DNA of 64,000 nucleotides, taken from assembly GCF_003350475.1 (NCBI RefSeq), contig NZ_QQAV01000005.1, positions 124,001 through 188,000 of the forward strand. The letters run 5' to 3'. Position numbers and translations under genes: made by a program. Under the pieces are notes generated by a model. The model was not told where the DNA came from. It saw only the letters and a program-made list of their open reading frames with translations, and did no database searches. Origin of the DNA: Pseudacidovorax intermedius (lineage in GTDB: Bacteria; Pseudomonadota; Gammaproteobacteria; Burkholderiales; Burkholderiaceae_C). Positions 1 to 8,148 of the stretch are shown piece after piece; position 1 is the stretch's first letter; each line of letters starts with the position of its first letter.

Positions 1-19
1 GAACCCGCCGCGACCCGGG

Positions 20-47
20 TGGAATCTCCAAGTGGAAAACATTTCCT
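20..47. promoter_or_regulatory. Candidate IclR-type operator upstream of the ELWxxDGT protein
   Basis: TGGAAA-ACA-TTTCCT at 33-47 is an imperfect inverted repeat with the TGGAAA-N3-TTTCCA layout of the E. coli IclR box. A shorter inverted repeat TGGA-ATC-TCCA lies directly upstream at 20-30. The same architecture occurs at 9548-9562 and 10686-10700, beside an IclR gene. It lies 20 bases before the ATG at 67, so it could also act on a gene to the left of the window. Function is inferred. Confidence 0.4.
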
Positions 48-66
48 CTTTGGATAGAGTGCACGC

Positions 67-1530
67 ATGCATGCGTTCACGCCCTCCCCTTTTCTCTATG
101 CCTGCCGTCTGGCGCTGTCGCTGGCGGCCGTCGCGACGCTGTCCCTCGGCACGGCCATGGCTCAGCCGGCAGCGGCCGCCGACCCCGACCGCACCGTTCT
201 GCCAGAGCAGCGCGCGCGCCTCGCCTTCGTCTCGCCCACACAGCTCACGCCGCTGGGTGAGCGCCGTGCGGTCTTCACCGCGGTGCATGCGCTCAGCGGC
301 CAGGAGCTGTGGATCACCGACGGCACGGCCGGCGGCACGCGCCTGCTCAAGGACATCCTTCCGGGCTTCCGCGGTGCCTATCCCTCCAGCCTGACGCCAT
401 ACCGGGGCCGCATCTATTTCGCCGCGACCGACGGTGAGCACGGCGTGCAGCTTTGGCGCACCGATGGCACCGAGCGCGGCACGGTGGCGGTCACCCGACT
501 GCCCGGCGCGCCCGGCAGCGATGGCGCCTTGCCGGCCGAGCTGACGGTCTTCAAGGACGCGCTCTATTTCGTCGCCAAGGAGCCGGACGGCGGCTTCCAG
601 CTCTGGAAGACGCAGGGCACGGCCCAGAACACGGTGCGCGTCGCCGCCATCGCGCCGGGGTCACGGGCCCTGGTGCGGCAGCTCACCGTGGTGGGCGACC
701 GGCTCTTCTTCACCGCCACCACGGCCGAGCATGGCCATGAACTCTGGGTGAGCGATGGCAGTGCCAAGGGCACCCGGCTTGTGAAGGATGTCAGAGCCGG
801 GCCCGAGGACGGCGGCATCGCGCGCCTGACGGCCGTGGGGCGGCAGCTGTACTTCACCGCCAACGACGGCCAGCACGGCACCGAGTTGTGGACGAGCGAT
901 GGCACGGCGGAGGGCACGCGCCTGGTGAAGGACGTGCGGGCCGGCGACGCCGCGTCGCAACCGCGGCACCTGACGGCGATGAAGGGCGTGTTGTACTTCG
1001 CGGCCGACGACGGCCGCCATGGCATCGAGCTGTGGCGCAGCGACGGCACGACCGAAGGCACGCGCCTGGTCAAGGACATCCAGCACGGGCCGCGCGGCAG
1101 CCTGTCGAGCCCCATGGCCGTGATGAACGGGCGGCTCTACTTCGCGGCCACCGATGGGGAGTCCGGGGCCGAGCTGTGGAGCTCGGACGGCACGGAGGCT
1201 GGCACGCGGCGCGTGGCCGACATTGCCGCGGGCGCATCGAGCGCGACACCCTCGCGCTTCGAGGTGGCGGCGGGCCGGCTGTGGTTTTCGGCCGGCGATG
1301 CCATGCATGGCGTGGAGCCCTGGTCCACCGACGGCACGGCCGCCGGCACGCGCCGCATGGCCGACGTGGTGCCCGGCGCGGCGCATTCGATGCCGGTCGG
1401 CTTCACTGCAGTCGGCGATGCCGTCCTGTTCACCGCCGACGATGGCCACGGCAACGAGCGCCTGTGGCGCATCGACCGCGCCGGCCGGCTCAGCCTGCTG
1501 GGCGATCCGCTTCAGCAGCGGCTGCGCTGA
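67..1530 (+). CDS. Secreted ELWxxDGT-repeat protein
   Basis: This 487-residue protein starts with a hydrophobic signal peptide of about 33 residues that probably ends after an Ala-Met-Ala site. The rest is built of about eight repeats of roughly 48 residues, each centred on E/QLW-x-x-DGT-x-x-GT-x-L-V-K-D, with a degenerate ninth copy near the C-terminus. Such repeats are known from predicted beta-propeller-like extracellular proteins of unknown biochemical role. No catalytic motif is visible. It is probably periplasmic or surface-exposed. It stands alone, convergent with the ABC exporter genes that follow, with only 8 bases between them. An IclR-like box lies just upstream of the start codon. 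The repeat family is clear; the function is not known. Confidence 0.85.
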   Translation: MHAFTPSPFLYACRLALSLAAVATLSLGTAMAQPAAAADPDRTVLPEQRARLAFVSPTQLTPLGERRAVFTAVHALSGQELWITDGTAGGTRLLKDILPGFRGAYPSSLTPYRGRIYFAATDGEHGVQLWRTDGTERGTVAVTRLPGAPGSDGALPAELTVFKDALYFVAKEPDGGFQLWKTQGTAQNTVRVAAIAPGSRALVRQLTVVGDRLFFTATTAEHGHELWVSDGSAKGTRLVKDVRAGPEDGGIARLTAVGRQLYFTANDGQHGTELWTSDGTAEGTRLVKDVRAGDAASQPRHLTAMKGVLYFAADDGRHGIELWRSDGTTEGTRLVKDIQHGPRGSLSSPMAVMNGRLYFAATDGESGAELWSSDGTEAGTRRVADIAAGASSATPSRFEVAAGRLWFSAGDAMHGVEPWSTDGTAAGTRRMADVVPGAAHSMPVGFTAVGDAVLFTADDGHGNERLWRIDRAGRLSLLGDPLQQRLR

Positions 1531-1538
1531 GCACGCGG

Positions 1539-2360
1539 CTAACTGCCGCTGGACGCATAGCGGCGCAGGCCCAGGCGCCACACGCCGAACGCGAGCCCCA
1601 GAAAGACAAAGCCCGCCAGGGGCGAGACGGCGCCCACCCAGGCGGGCGCGCCCAGCGGATCGGCGCGGCCCAGGACCCACAGCGCCGGGTAGTAGGCCAC
1701 GCAGGCCAGCGGCACGCCGAAGGTGAGCAGGCGCCTGAACCACCGCGCGTACAGCGCCATGGGGTACTGCCCCGCCTCCACGCCGCCGTAGGTGAACACG
1801 TTGGCGATCTCCAGGCTTTCCACCGTCCAGAAGGCGAGCGCGCCCTGCAGCACCAGGATGCCCAGGAACAGCGCCACGCCGCCCGCGACCGCGAACACGG
1901 CCACCGCGATGGCGGCCGGCGTCCAGTCGATGCCCGCCTGCACGCTGCCGAAGGCCAGCACCAGCCCGGCCTGCAGCAGACGGCCCAGTCGGCTCAGCCG
2001 CAGGTCGTGCCCCATCAGCTGCAATGCCACCGGCCGTGGCCGCAGCAACAGCCGGTCGAAGGCGCCGGTGCGCAGCAGCTCGGTGCCCAGCACGTCGAAA
2101 CCGCGGCCCAGCATGTCGGCCAGCGCGAACATGGCGTGCACCAGTCCGTAGAACAGCGCCACCTCGCCGAGACGCCAGCCCTGAAGGCTGCCGAAGCGGT
2201 CGAACAGCGCCCAGATGGCGACGACCTCGATGCCCGTGGCCAGGAACTGGCCGGTGGTCAGCATCAGCGCCGATGCGGGATAGCGGGCCTGGCCCGCGAT
2301 CGAAGCCGCGGCGAAGCGCAGGAACAGGCGGGCGTTGCCCATGGAACGGCTGCGTGCCAT
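1539..2360 (-). CDS. ABC-2 family exporter, permease subunit 2
   Basis: The 273-residue product is a polytopic membrane protein with about six hydrophobic segments and resembles the DUF990/ABC-2 permeases that work in pairs with a dedicated ATPase. The motif LRTGAFDRLLLRPRP in the first cytoplasmic loop is typical of this family. The start at 2360 (MARSRSMGN) is chosen because it falls 4 bases after the stop of the upstream permease; an earlier in-frame ATG would overlap that gene deeply. It is the last gene of a three-gene leftward operon (ATPase, permease, permease). Related systems have been linked to export of toxic organic cations such as viologens, but the substrate here is unknown. Confidence 0.8.
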   Translation of the reverse strand: MARSRSMGNARLFLRFAAASIAGQARYPASALMLTTGQFLATGIEVVAIWALFDRFGSLQGWRLGEVALFYGLVHAMFALADMLGRGFDVLGTELLRTGAFDRLLLRPRPVALQLMGHDLRLSRLGRLLQAGLVLAFGSVQAGIDWTPAAIAVAVFAVAGGVALFLGILVLQGALAFWTVESLEIANVFTYGGVEAGQYPMALYARWFRRLLTFGVPLACVAYYPALWVLGRADPLGAPAWVGAVSPLAGFVFLGLAFGVWRLGLRRYASSGS

Positions 2361-2364
2361 GGCC

Positions 2365-3234
2365 TCAGCCCCCCTGCACTTCCAGGCGCGCGAAGGCGGC
2401 CAGCAGTGCCCACCGACCGGCGGCCGCCAATGTCGCGATCCAGAAGACCTGCAGCAGCAGACCGCCAACCGCGTCCGCGCCCGTCCACTGCCCGAAGTAG
2501 ATCCGCGCCGGGATGTCCAGCAGCCCCGCCAGCGGCTGCAGCAGCAGCCAGCGCTGCCAGCCGTCCGGCAGCAGCGCCAGCGGCACCAGGTTGCCCGACA
2601 GGAGGATCACCACGGGCAGCGCCAGCATGTTGATGCCGCGGGCATCGAGCGCCGCCACCGCGGCCACGTTCAGCAGCATGACCAGCGCGGCCGACAGCAG
2701 CAGCGCCAGCAACATCGACACGCCGAAGGCCACGCCGGCCGCCAGGCTGGCGGGCGGGCGCCACGACCAGTCGCCCCAGCCTGCCAGGGGCAGCAGCAGC
2801 GCCGCGAAGGCGGCCATCAGCGCCAGGCGTGGCAGCACCCGCGCCGCGATCCAGCCCGCGCTGCGGACGAACCACAGCCAGTAGGCGTCCACCGGCCGCA
2901 GGCGGTCGTAGGCGACGGCACCGGTGTGCACCGCCTGCGCCACCTCGGGATCGCCCGCCCAGGGCAGCAAGGCCAGCAGCCCCTGCGCGAGCCAGGTGTA
3001 GGTGACGGCCTGGGCGAGCGGCATGGGCGCCGCGCCGGCCGCGTAGAAGGCCGCGAGCACCATCACCTTGATGCCACCCCACCAGCACTGGGTGGCAAAG
3101 CCGGCGAAGGCCGCGGTGCGGTACTGCAGCATCTGCAGGAAGCGCGAGACGAAGGCCGCGCGGTAGGGCCGCAGCCAGCGTCCTCGCGCCGGCCGGGCTG
3201 CGAGTCCATTCGGCACCGATCGGCGGCCGCTCAT
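2365..3234 (-). CDS. ABC-2 family exporter, permease subunit 1
   Basis: This 289-residue membrane protein has about six predicted transmembrane segments and the family-typical stretch DRLRPVDAYWLWFVRSAGW in the loop after the second segment. It belongs to the DUF990-like half of ABC-2 exporters. The start ATG overlaps the stop of the ATPase gene by four bases (ATGA), implying translational coupling. The N-terminal 25 residues are basic and hydrophilic, so the functional start could be slightly downstream. It should form a heterodimer with the product of the next gene and be energised by the upstream ATPase. Confidence 0.8.
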   Translation of the reverse strand: MSGRRSVPNGLAARPARGRWLRPYRAAFVSRFLQMLQYRTAAFAGFATQCWWGGIKVMVLAAFYAAGAAPMPLAQAVTYTWLAQGLLALLPWAGDPEVAQAVHTGAVAYDRLRPVDAYWLWFVRSAGWIAARVLPRLALMAAFAALLLPLAGWGDWSWRPPASLAAGVAFGVSMLLALLLSAALVMLLNVAAVAALDARGINMLALPVVILLSGNLVPLALLPDGWQRWLLLQPLAGLLDIPARIYFGQWTGADAVGGLLLQVFWIATLAAAGRWALLAAFARLEVQGG

Positions 3235-4229
3235 GCCTCGGCCGCGCCGTGCAGGGCGTAGAAGCGGGCGATGACCTCTTCGATGGAGGGCGACTCGATG
3301 CGGATGTCTTCCACCGCATGGGCCGCTGCGATGCGGGCGATCAGGTCGGCCGCGGGCGTCTGCTGCGGGTCGAAGCGCAACACCAGCGTGCGTCCCTCCC
3401 GCGCCGCGACGGGCGTACCTGCGAGTTCAGTTCCGTCCGGCGGCGTGCCGGCGAAGTCCACCACCAGGCGGCGCTCGGCCAGCACCTGCCGCCGCAACGC
3501 CTCCACCGGGCTGTCGGCCAGCACCCGGCCATGGCCGACGATGATGACCCGCTGGGCCAGCGCCTCGATGTCGTGCATGTCGTGCGTGGTGAGCAGCACC
3601 GTGGTGCCGCGCTCGCGATTGGCCCTGCGCACGAAGTCGCGCACCGCGAGCTTGGAAGGCGCGTCGAGGCCGATGGTGGGCTCGTCCAGGAACAGGATGT
3701 CGGGCCGGTGCAGCAGCGCCGCGGCGATTTCGGCACGCATGCGCTGGCCGAGCGAGAGCTGGCGCACCGGCTGGCCGAGCACCCCCTCCAGGTTGAGCAG
3801 CGCGACGAGTTCGTCGCGCGTGCGGCGGTAGTCGGCCGCGTCCACCCGGTAGATGTCGCGCAGCAGGTCGAAGCCGTCTTCCACCGGCAGGTCCCACCAC
3901 AGCTGGGTGCGCTGTCCGAACACCACGCCGATGCGGCCCACATGCGCTTCGCGCTCGGCAAAGGGATCGCGGCCGTCGATGGTGATGCGTCCGCCATCGG
4001 GCCGCAGGATGCCGGCGAGCAACTTGACCGTGGTGGACTTCCCGGCGCCATTGGGCCCGATGAGCCCCAGCAATTCGCCGCGCTGCAGCGAGAAGGAAAC
4101 GCCCGCGAGCGCCTCCACGGTGCGGTAGCGCCGCCGCCAGAGGCCGCGCAGCGCCCCGCGCAGCCCCGGATCGCGCTCGGCGATGCGGTACACCTTGGTG
4201 AGGCGGTCGACGTGGATGTGGGCAGTCAT
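3231..4229 (-). CDS. ABC-2 family exporter, ATP-binding subunit
   Basis: The 332-residue product has a full ABC ATPase domain: Walker A GPNGAGKS at residues 58-65, a signature-like LSLGQRMRAE, and Walker B DILFLDEPTIGLD. The sequence VVFGQRTQLWWDLP after the Q-loop is characteristic of ATPases that pair with DUF990-type permeases. A C-terminal extension of about 90 residues follows the nucleotide-binding core. The start MTAHIHVDRL at 4229 matches the usual beginning of such domains; reading further upstream gives Arg/Pro-rich non-protein-like sequence. First gene of the exporter operon; substrate unknown. Confidence 0.85.
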   Translation of the reverse strand: MTAHIHVDRLTKVYRIAERDPGLRGALRGLWRRRYRTVEALAGVSFSLQRGELLGLIGPNGAGKSTTVKLLAGILRPDGGRITIDGRDPFAEREAHVGRIGVVFGQRTQLWWDLPVEDGFDLLRDIYRVDAADYRRTRDELVALLNLEGVLGQPVRQLSLGQRMRAEIAAALLHRPDILFLDEPTIGLDAPSKLAVRDFVRRANRERGTTVLLTTHDMHDIEALAQRVIIVGHGRVLADSPVEALRRQVLAERRLVVDFAGTPPDGTELAGTPVAAREGRTLVLRFDPQQTPAADLIARIAAAHAVEDIRIESPSIEEVIARFYALHGAAEA

Positions 4230-4607
4230 GGGGGCGTGTCCGCACGGCGCAGGCGTCTGCGATGCAGAGGCCACGGCTGTGGGGGGCGCGATGCTATCCG
4301 ATGGCCTGGGTGACGGCATGCGACGGTGGTTGAGGCTTTGGCTTTGGTGCGCTGGCTGGGGCGGGCGGACGATGTGGCGACGTGCCGGGGCGAAGGGCCG
4401 GCCTCGGTCTGAGAGCGGCTGCGGTTGGTCTGGGCCAGCCGCTCGCTTGAGCGTTTTGAACTTACGCTTTGCAGCGGACGCCGGCGTTCGGGCTATCCTC
4501 TCTGCCGGCGGGTTTCGGCCAATGGCAGACGTTTGGAATAGATCCGTGAACATGCACTTGTCAGCAAGAAATTCATCAGTCGATGCGGAATCTGCCGCAT
4601 TGATAGT
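4230..4607. other. Intergenic region between exporter operon and DUF3592-like gene
   Basis: This stretch separates the leftward exporter operon from the rightward gene at 4617. No convincing protein is encoded on either strand; translations are Arg/Trp/Gly-rich. The base composition changes from strongly GC-rich to a more even mix at about position 4440. It should hold the exporter promoter on the minus strand, but no clear -35/-10 pair was found. Confidence 0.4.
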
Positions 4608-4616
4608 TTGCGCACG

Positions 4617-5090
4617 ATGATGGTCGCCAAGAGACAATTGATTTTTGCGTTCGTGATTGCCACGTTTGGTGTTTCGCTCCTTGTCTACGGCGTGAAGGGG
4701 GTCCTCCTCGAGCGCTCGCAAAGTAGTTGGCCGCGAACTGACGGCATCGTGCGCTCAGTGAAGATCGTTTCGTCGGATGGAAAAGCCGGCCGCTTATGGT
4801 GTCCCGAATGGAGCTATGAGTACGTTGTGGATGACAGGCGCTACGTCAGTCGTCGTGTGGCGTTTGGCACATACGGGTGCAAACACCAACGCAGCCAAGC
4901 AGAATTGCAGGCGAGCACTCGTCCCATTGGGAGTTGGGTCTCCGTTATCTACGAACCAGGCAATCCACATAATGCTGCGCTCGAGGTTACACAGGACGGT
5001 GGCGCGTTCCACTGGCTTCTTGTTGCGTCGGGTCTCTTGCTTGGCATCACCACGCTCCATCCAGCATCGTGGCGTGGGAAGGAAAAGTGA
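4617..5090 (+). CDS. DUF3592-like small membrane protein
   Basis: The 157-residue product has one transmembrane segment near the N-terminus (about residues 8-28) and another near the C-terminus (about residues 130-148), separated by a predicted extracytoplasmic beta-rich domain. Features such as WPRTDGIVRSVKI, SYEYVVDDRRY and VIYEPGNPHNAAL match the DUF3592 pattern (VxVxYxPxNPxxAxL). Two ATG codons (4617, 4620) and a TTG at 4608 are possible starts. Codon use is noticeably less GC-rich than in neighbouring genes, suggesting more recent acquisition. Function unknown. Confidence 0.7.
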   Translation: MMVAKRQLIFAFVIATFGVSLLVYGVKGVLLERSQSSWPRTDGIVRSVKIVSSDGKAGRLWCPEWSYEYVVDDRRYVSRRVAFGTYGCKHQRSQAELQASTRPIGSWVSVIYEPGNPHNAALEVTQDGGAFHWLLVASGLLLGITTLHPASWRGKEK

Positions 5091-5096
5091 CGCACC

Positions 5097-5495
5097 TTAA
5101 TGCCGCAAGCGCCGCAAATTCTTCTGGCGGACCGGAAGTCTGCTACGGACGAAGTAGGCGCTATCGCTGAGGTGCGCAACGAACTGGCCGTTGGCCGGTT
5201 GATCGGTCGCATACGCCAAAACGACCATCCCGCGCCCGGCCTCGATCTCAACAAGGCCGTCATCAGCTCCCCGGATGGTGCAACGGTCAGAGACGACCGG
5301 GCGGCCTGCGCACTGGTGCGTCCCTCCGTCCGGCGGCAGCACCGTATCCGACCACACGACGGTCACCAGCGCGCCACGGCCGACGCGCCGAACGGCGATA
5401 GCGCCACGATGCACGCAAGCACACACCCGCGCGTCGAATGAACCGTGCGCTAGGACAATTTGCCCAGTTCCCGCCCAACGCACCGGCGTATCCAA
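5097..5495 (-). CDS. Hypothetical protein, uncertain
   Basis: An open reading frame of 132 codons whose C-terminal 90 residues look protein-like, with mixed composition and a run such as DDGLVEIEAGRGMVVLAY. The N-terminal 40 residues are Cys/Arg-rich and doubtful, and the ATG at 5495 would overlap the oppositely oriented start region of the next gene, so the true start is probably an internal GTG. No family was recognised. The opposite strand also has an open frame of similar length (5100-5441), so this call is weak. Confidence 0.35.
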   Translation of the reverse strand: MDTPVRWAGTGQIVLAHGSFDARVCACVHRGAIAVRRVGRGALVTVVWSDTVLPPDGGTHQCAGRPVVSDRCTIRGADDGLVEIEAGRGMVVLAYATDQPANGQFVAHLSDSAYFVRSRLPVRQKNLRRLRH

Positions 5496-5503
5496 TCTGC
5501 CCC

Positions 5504-5731
5504 ATGGAATGGGTTCCCGTCGGCTTCATCACTCTGAAGGCGCTCGTCTTCTGCGCAACGATGTTCTTTGCCATCAAGTGGCATTACGAACAGGGTCAGG
5601 GCTTGAGCAAACGCGCGCTACTGCTCACGGCGGGCAAGGTCGCTGCCGTCTTCATCCTGGTGCTCACGGCCGTGCTGCTCCTGACGTTCGGGGTCGCAGC
5701 GGGGCTCGGCATGGACCTGCGCCTTCCTTGA
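5504..5731 (+). CDS. Small two-helix membrane protein
   Basis: A 75-residue product with two clear hydrophobic segments (about residues 4-26 and 38-66) separated by a short charged loop containing KWHYEQGQG. The start at 5504 puts the first helix at the N-terminus; an upstream ATG at 5438 would add 22 residues of non-hydrophobic sequence. No Shine-Dalgarno sequence is obvious for either. No family recognised. It lies in the lower-GC patch with the DUF3592-like gene. Confidence 0.5.
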   Translation: MEWVPVGFITLKALVFCATMFFAIKWHYEQGQGLSKRALLLTAGKVAAVFILVLTAVLLLTFGVAAGLGMDLRLP

Positions 5732-5810
5732 ATCAAGCACAGGCGCGGACGTGATCCCGCGCAGCCCCCGCCAGGGCACCCGCGGAACTGGCTTTGCCAG
5801 GCCGCTGGGT

Positions 5811-5855
5811 GCGCCCCCTCGAAGGGGGGAGGCGGAGCGCGAAGCGCGCAGCCTG
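5811..5855. terminator. GC-rich hairpin between convergent genes
   Basis: CCCCCTCGAAGGGGG at about 5814-5829 forms a stem-loop, followed by a GCGCGAAGCGCGC hairpin at about 5838-5850. It sits between the ends of the convergent genes at 5731 and 5864 and probably ends transcription in one or both directions. Similar elements recur between genes in Comamonadaceae genomes, so it may also be a dispersed repeat. Confidence 0.5.
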
Positions 5856-5863
5856 GGGGTGGG

Positions 5864-8077
5864 TCAATACACCACGATCTTCCCCGTAGGCCGCGGGCTG
5901 TAGCAGTCGTTGTAGAAGTACTCGCCCTTCTGCGTGAAGGTGTAGTTGGCCGACTGCCCGGGTGCCAGGCGGAAGTTGAACGCCCCTTCGAAGAACTGCG
6001 TGGCGCAGTGCGTGTTGGGGTTGTCCGCCGGGTTGGTGAAGGTCACCGTGGTGTTGGCCGGCACACGCATCCAGGTGGGCGTCATCGCGTTCACCGCGGT
6101 CGACTCGGTGGTGCCCGGCGCGTTGGTGGCGGTCTGCACGCGGCCCAGGAACACGGTGTTGGGCGTGGGCAGCGCGGTGCCCTCCACCGGCGAGCCGGAG
6201 ACGGGCCGGCGCACCTCGGGTGGCGTCGGCGTTGGCGCCGGGGCGACCGTGCCGCCGACCTTGAAGGCCCACAGGTAGTCGCCGCGCGGCGCGGAGTTGC
6301 CGTACGGAATGCTGGTGCCGCCGGCATACACCGCGATGTACTGCTCGCCGTCGATCTCGTAGGCGATGGGGCTGGCGCTGATGCCCGAGCCGGTCTGGAA
6401 GCGCCACAGCTCGCTGCCGTCCTGAGCGTCCAGGGCCAGCAGGTTGCCGTCGGGCTGACCGATGAACAGCAGGTTCGAGGCCGTGCTCAGGATGCCGTTG
6501 CCATGCGCCAGCGAGTACGGCATGGGCTTCTTCCACTTGACGAGGTTGGTGGTCGGGTCGACGGCCACCACCGCGCCGGTCTGGTACTCGCCCGGAGGGC
6601 GCAGGCCGTTGCTGGACTCCGTGAGCGAGTGGGCTGCAGCCACGTAGCCCATGCCGGTGTAGACCAGCCCGGTGCGGGGGCTGAAGGACTGGTGGTTCCA
6701 GTTGGCACCGCCGCCATGGCCCGGGATGGTGAGCACCGGCACGTCCCAGTGCGGGTCGAACAGGCAGCCGGTCACGTAGTTGGGCACGGCCCGGTTGGGG
6801 TCGCCCGGCACGGCAGTGCCCAGGGCCTGGTTGACCACGCAGGTCTCGGTCCAGGCGCCCTGGCGCGGGAAGGGCTGCGTGGGCGAGGTCGCCTGCCGCG
6901 CGTCCTGCTTGACCGGGATCTCGTCGATGCCCAGCGGCGCACTGCCATCGCGGCGGTCGAGGATGTAGTACATGCCCGTCTTGCTGCCGTAGATGACGAC
7001 CTTGCGGTCGGCGCCGTTGATCTTCACATCGGCCAGCACGGGCGACATGACGTTGTCCATGTCCCAGATGTCGTGGTGCACGGACTGGAAGTGCCACTTG
7101 TAGGCGCCCGTGTCCATGTCCAGCGCCACGATGGAGTTGGCGAACAGGTTCTGCCCCGGCCGCGTCGAGCCGTTCTGCGACGAGCCGCCGCGCACGTTGC
7201 CGAAGGTCCAATACACGGTCTTGAGGGCCGGGTCCACGGCGGGGTGGATCCAGGGCGTGGCGCCGGTGCGGTCGCTGTCGGGTGCACCGCCCCAGGTGTC
7301 GTAGCCCATCTCGCCGGCGCGGGGCACGCCCCAGAAGGCATTGAGCACCTTGCCGGTGGCCGCGTCGGCCGTGAAGGCGGCGCCGCGGTTGCCGTCGTTG
7401 GTGCCGATGAACAGGCGCTTGTCGTGGTAGACCAGCGCCACCTTCTGCACCGCGCCCAGGAAGGCCGCATCGGACGACGAGGTGGGGTACTGCTTGACGT
7501 AGACGACCTTGCCCGTGTCCTTGTCCAGGGCCACCAGCCGGTTGCCGCCGCCGATGGTGAAGACCAGGCCCAGGTCCTTGGCCACCGCGGCGCCGCGGCG
7601 GGTGATGGCGCCGTAGGGCGTCGTCCACTTCCATTTGGTGGCGCCGGTCTTGCCGTCGACTGCGATCAGGTTGCCCTGCGCCGATTCGATGTACAGCACG
7701 CCGTCCACGGCCACCGTGGTGCTCTGGCTGTTGCCGCTCACGACGCCGCCTTCGACGCGGTTGACCCAGGCGCCGCCGAGTTGGCCGACGCGGCTCTTGT
7801 CGATGGCGCCCAGGCTTGTGTAGTTCTGGTTGCCGAGGTTGCCGCCCACCTTCGGGAAGTCCTTGTCGCCGGCGGTGCAGCAGTCGGACAAGGCGGCGGC
7901 CGGGGCTGGCGCGGGCTGTGGGGCGGGCGTTGGCGATGGGGACGGCGCCGGGGTGGGCGCGGGCACGATGGGCAGCACGCCGCCGTTGTTCGAGTCGCCG
8001 CCGCAGCCGGCCAGCAGAAGGGGGGAACCGATGACGCCGGCGGAAAGCAGCACCGTCGCCAGGTGGGTGAGTCTCAT
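5864..8077 (-). CDS. PQQ-dependent quinoprotein dehydrogenase-like lipoprotein with C-terminal cupredoxin-like domain
   Basis: The 737-residue product begins with a lipoprotein signal (LLAG-C, Cys25) and a Pro/Ala-rich linker, followed by an eight-bladed-propeller quinoprotein domain (about residues 65-590). Recognisable elements are QSVHHDIWDMDN (about residues 333-344, carrying the Asp expected as catalytic base) and GGGANWNHQSFSPRTGLVY, as in alcohol and glucose dehydrogenases. After a second Pro-rich linker comes a domain of about 100 residues that resembles plastocyanin-like folds: it has NTHC and a later Cys, but the His and Met that complete a type-1 copper site are not visible. A GGAGAC ribosome binding site precedes the ATG at 8077. 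It follows the ThuA-like lipoprotein gene by 71 bases, probably in one operon. No cytochrome domain is present, so the electron acceptor is unclear. Confidence 0.85.
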   Translation of the reverse strand: MRLTHLATVLLSAGVIGSPLLLAGCGGDSNNGGVLPIVPAPTPAPSPSPTPAPQPAPAPAAALSDCCTAGDKDFPKVGGNLGNQNYTSLGAIDKSRVGQLGGAWVNRVEGGVVSGNSQSTTVAVDGVLYIESAQGNLIAVDGKTGATKWKWTTPYGAITRRGAAVAKDLGLVFTIGGGNRLVALDKDTGKVVYVKQYPTSSSDAAFLGAVQKVALVYHDKRLFIGTNDGNRGAAFTADAATGKVLNAFWGVPRAGEMGYDTWGGAPDSDRTGATPWIHPAVDPALKTVYWTFGNVRGGSSQNGSTRPGQNLFANSIVALDMDTGAYKWHFQSVHHDIWDMDNVMSPVLADVKINGADRKVVIYGSKTGMYYILDRRDGSAPLGIDEIPVKQDARQATSPTQPFPRQGAWTETCVVNQALGTAVPGDPNRAVPNYVTGCLFDPHWDVPVLTIPGHGGGANWNHQSFSPRTGLVYTGMGYVAAAHSLTESSNGLRPPGEYQTGAVVAVDPTTNLVKWKKPMPYSLAHGNGILSTASNLLFIGQPDGNLLALDAQDGSELWRFQTGSGISASPIAYEIDGEQYIAVYAGGTSIPYGNSAPRGDYLWAFKVGGTVAPAPTPTPPEVRRPVSGSPVEGTALPTPNTVFLGRVQTATNAPGTTESTAVNAMTPTWMRVPANTTVTFTNPADNPNTHCATQFFEGAFNFRLAPGQSANYTFTQKGEYFYNDCYSPRPTGKIVVY

Positions 8078-8148
8078 GACGTTGTCTCCGAAGAATGCGT
8101 GAGGCAGAACGAGGCGCGGCCGGCAGATGCCGGCCGCGTGTGGCCCGG

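Noticed and set aside
888-2633. Plus-strand frame of 581 codons from the repeat protein into the exporter genes.
   Set aside because: It is out of frame with the ELWxxDGT protein and antisense to a permease; composition is Arg/Gln/His-rich.
4183-4620. Plus-strand frame of 145 codons before the DUF3592-like gene.
   Set aside because: Trp/Arg/Gly-rich translation with no family resemblance, overlapping the exporter ATPase start.
5100-5441. Plus-strand frame of 113 codons opposite the uncertain gene at 5097-5495.
   Set aside because: Arg/His/Asp-rich with no hydrophobic core pattern; the minus strand reads slightly more like protein, so only that was listed.
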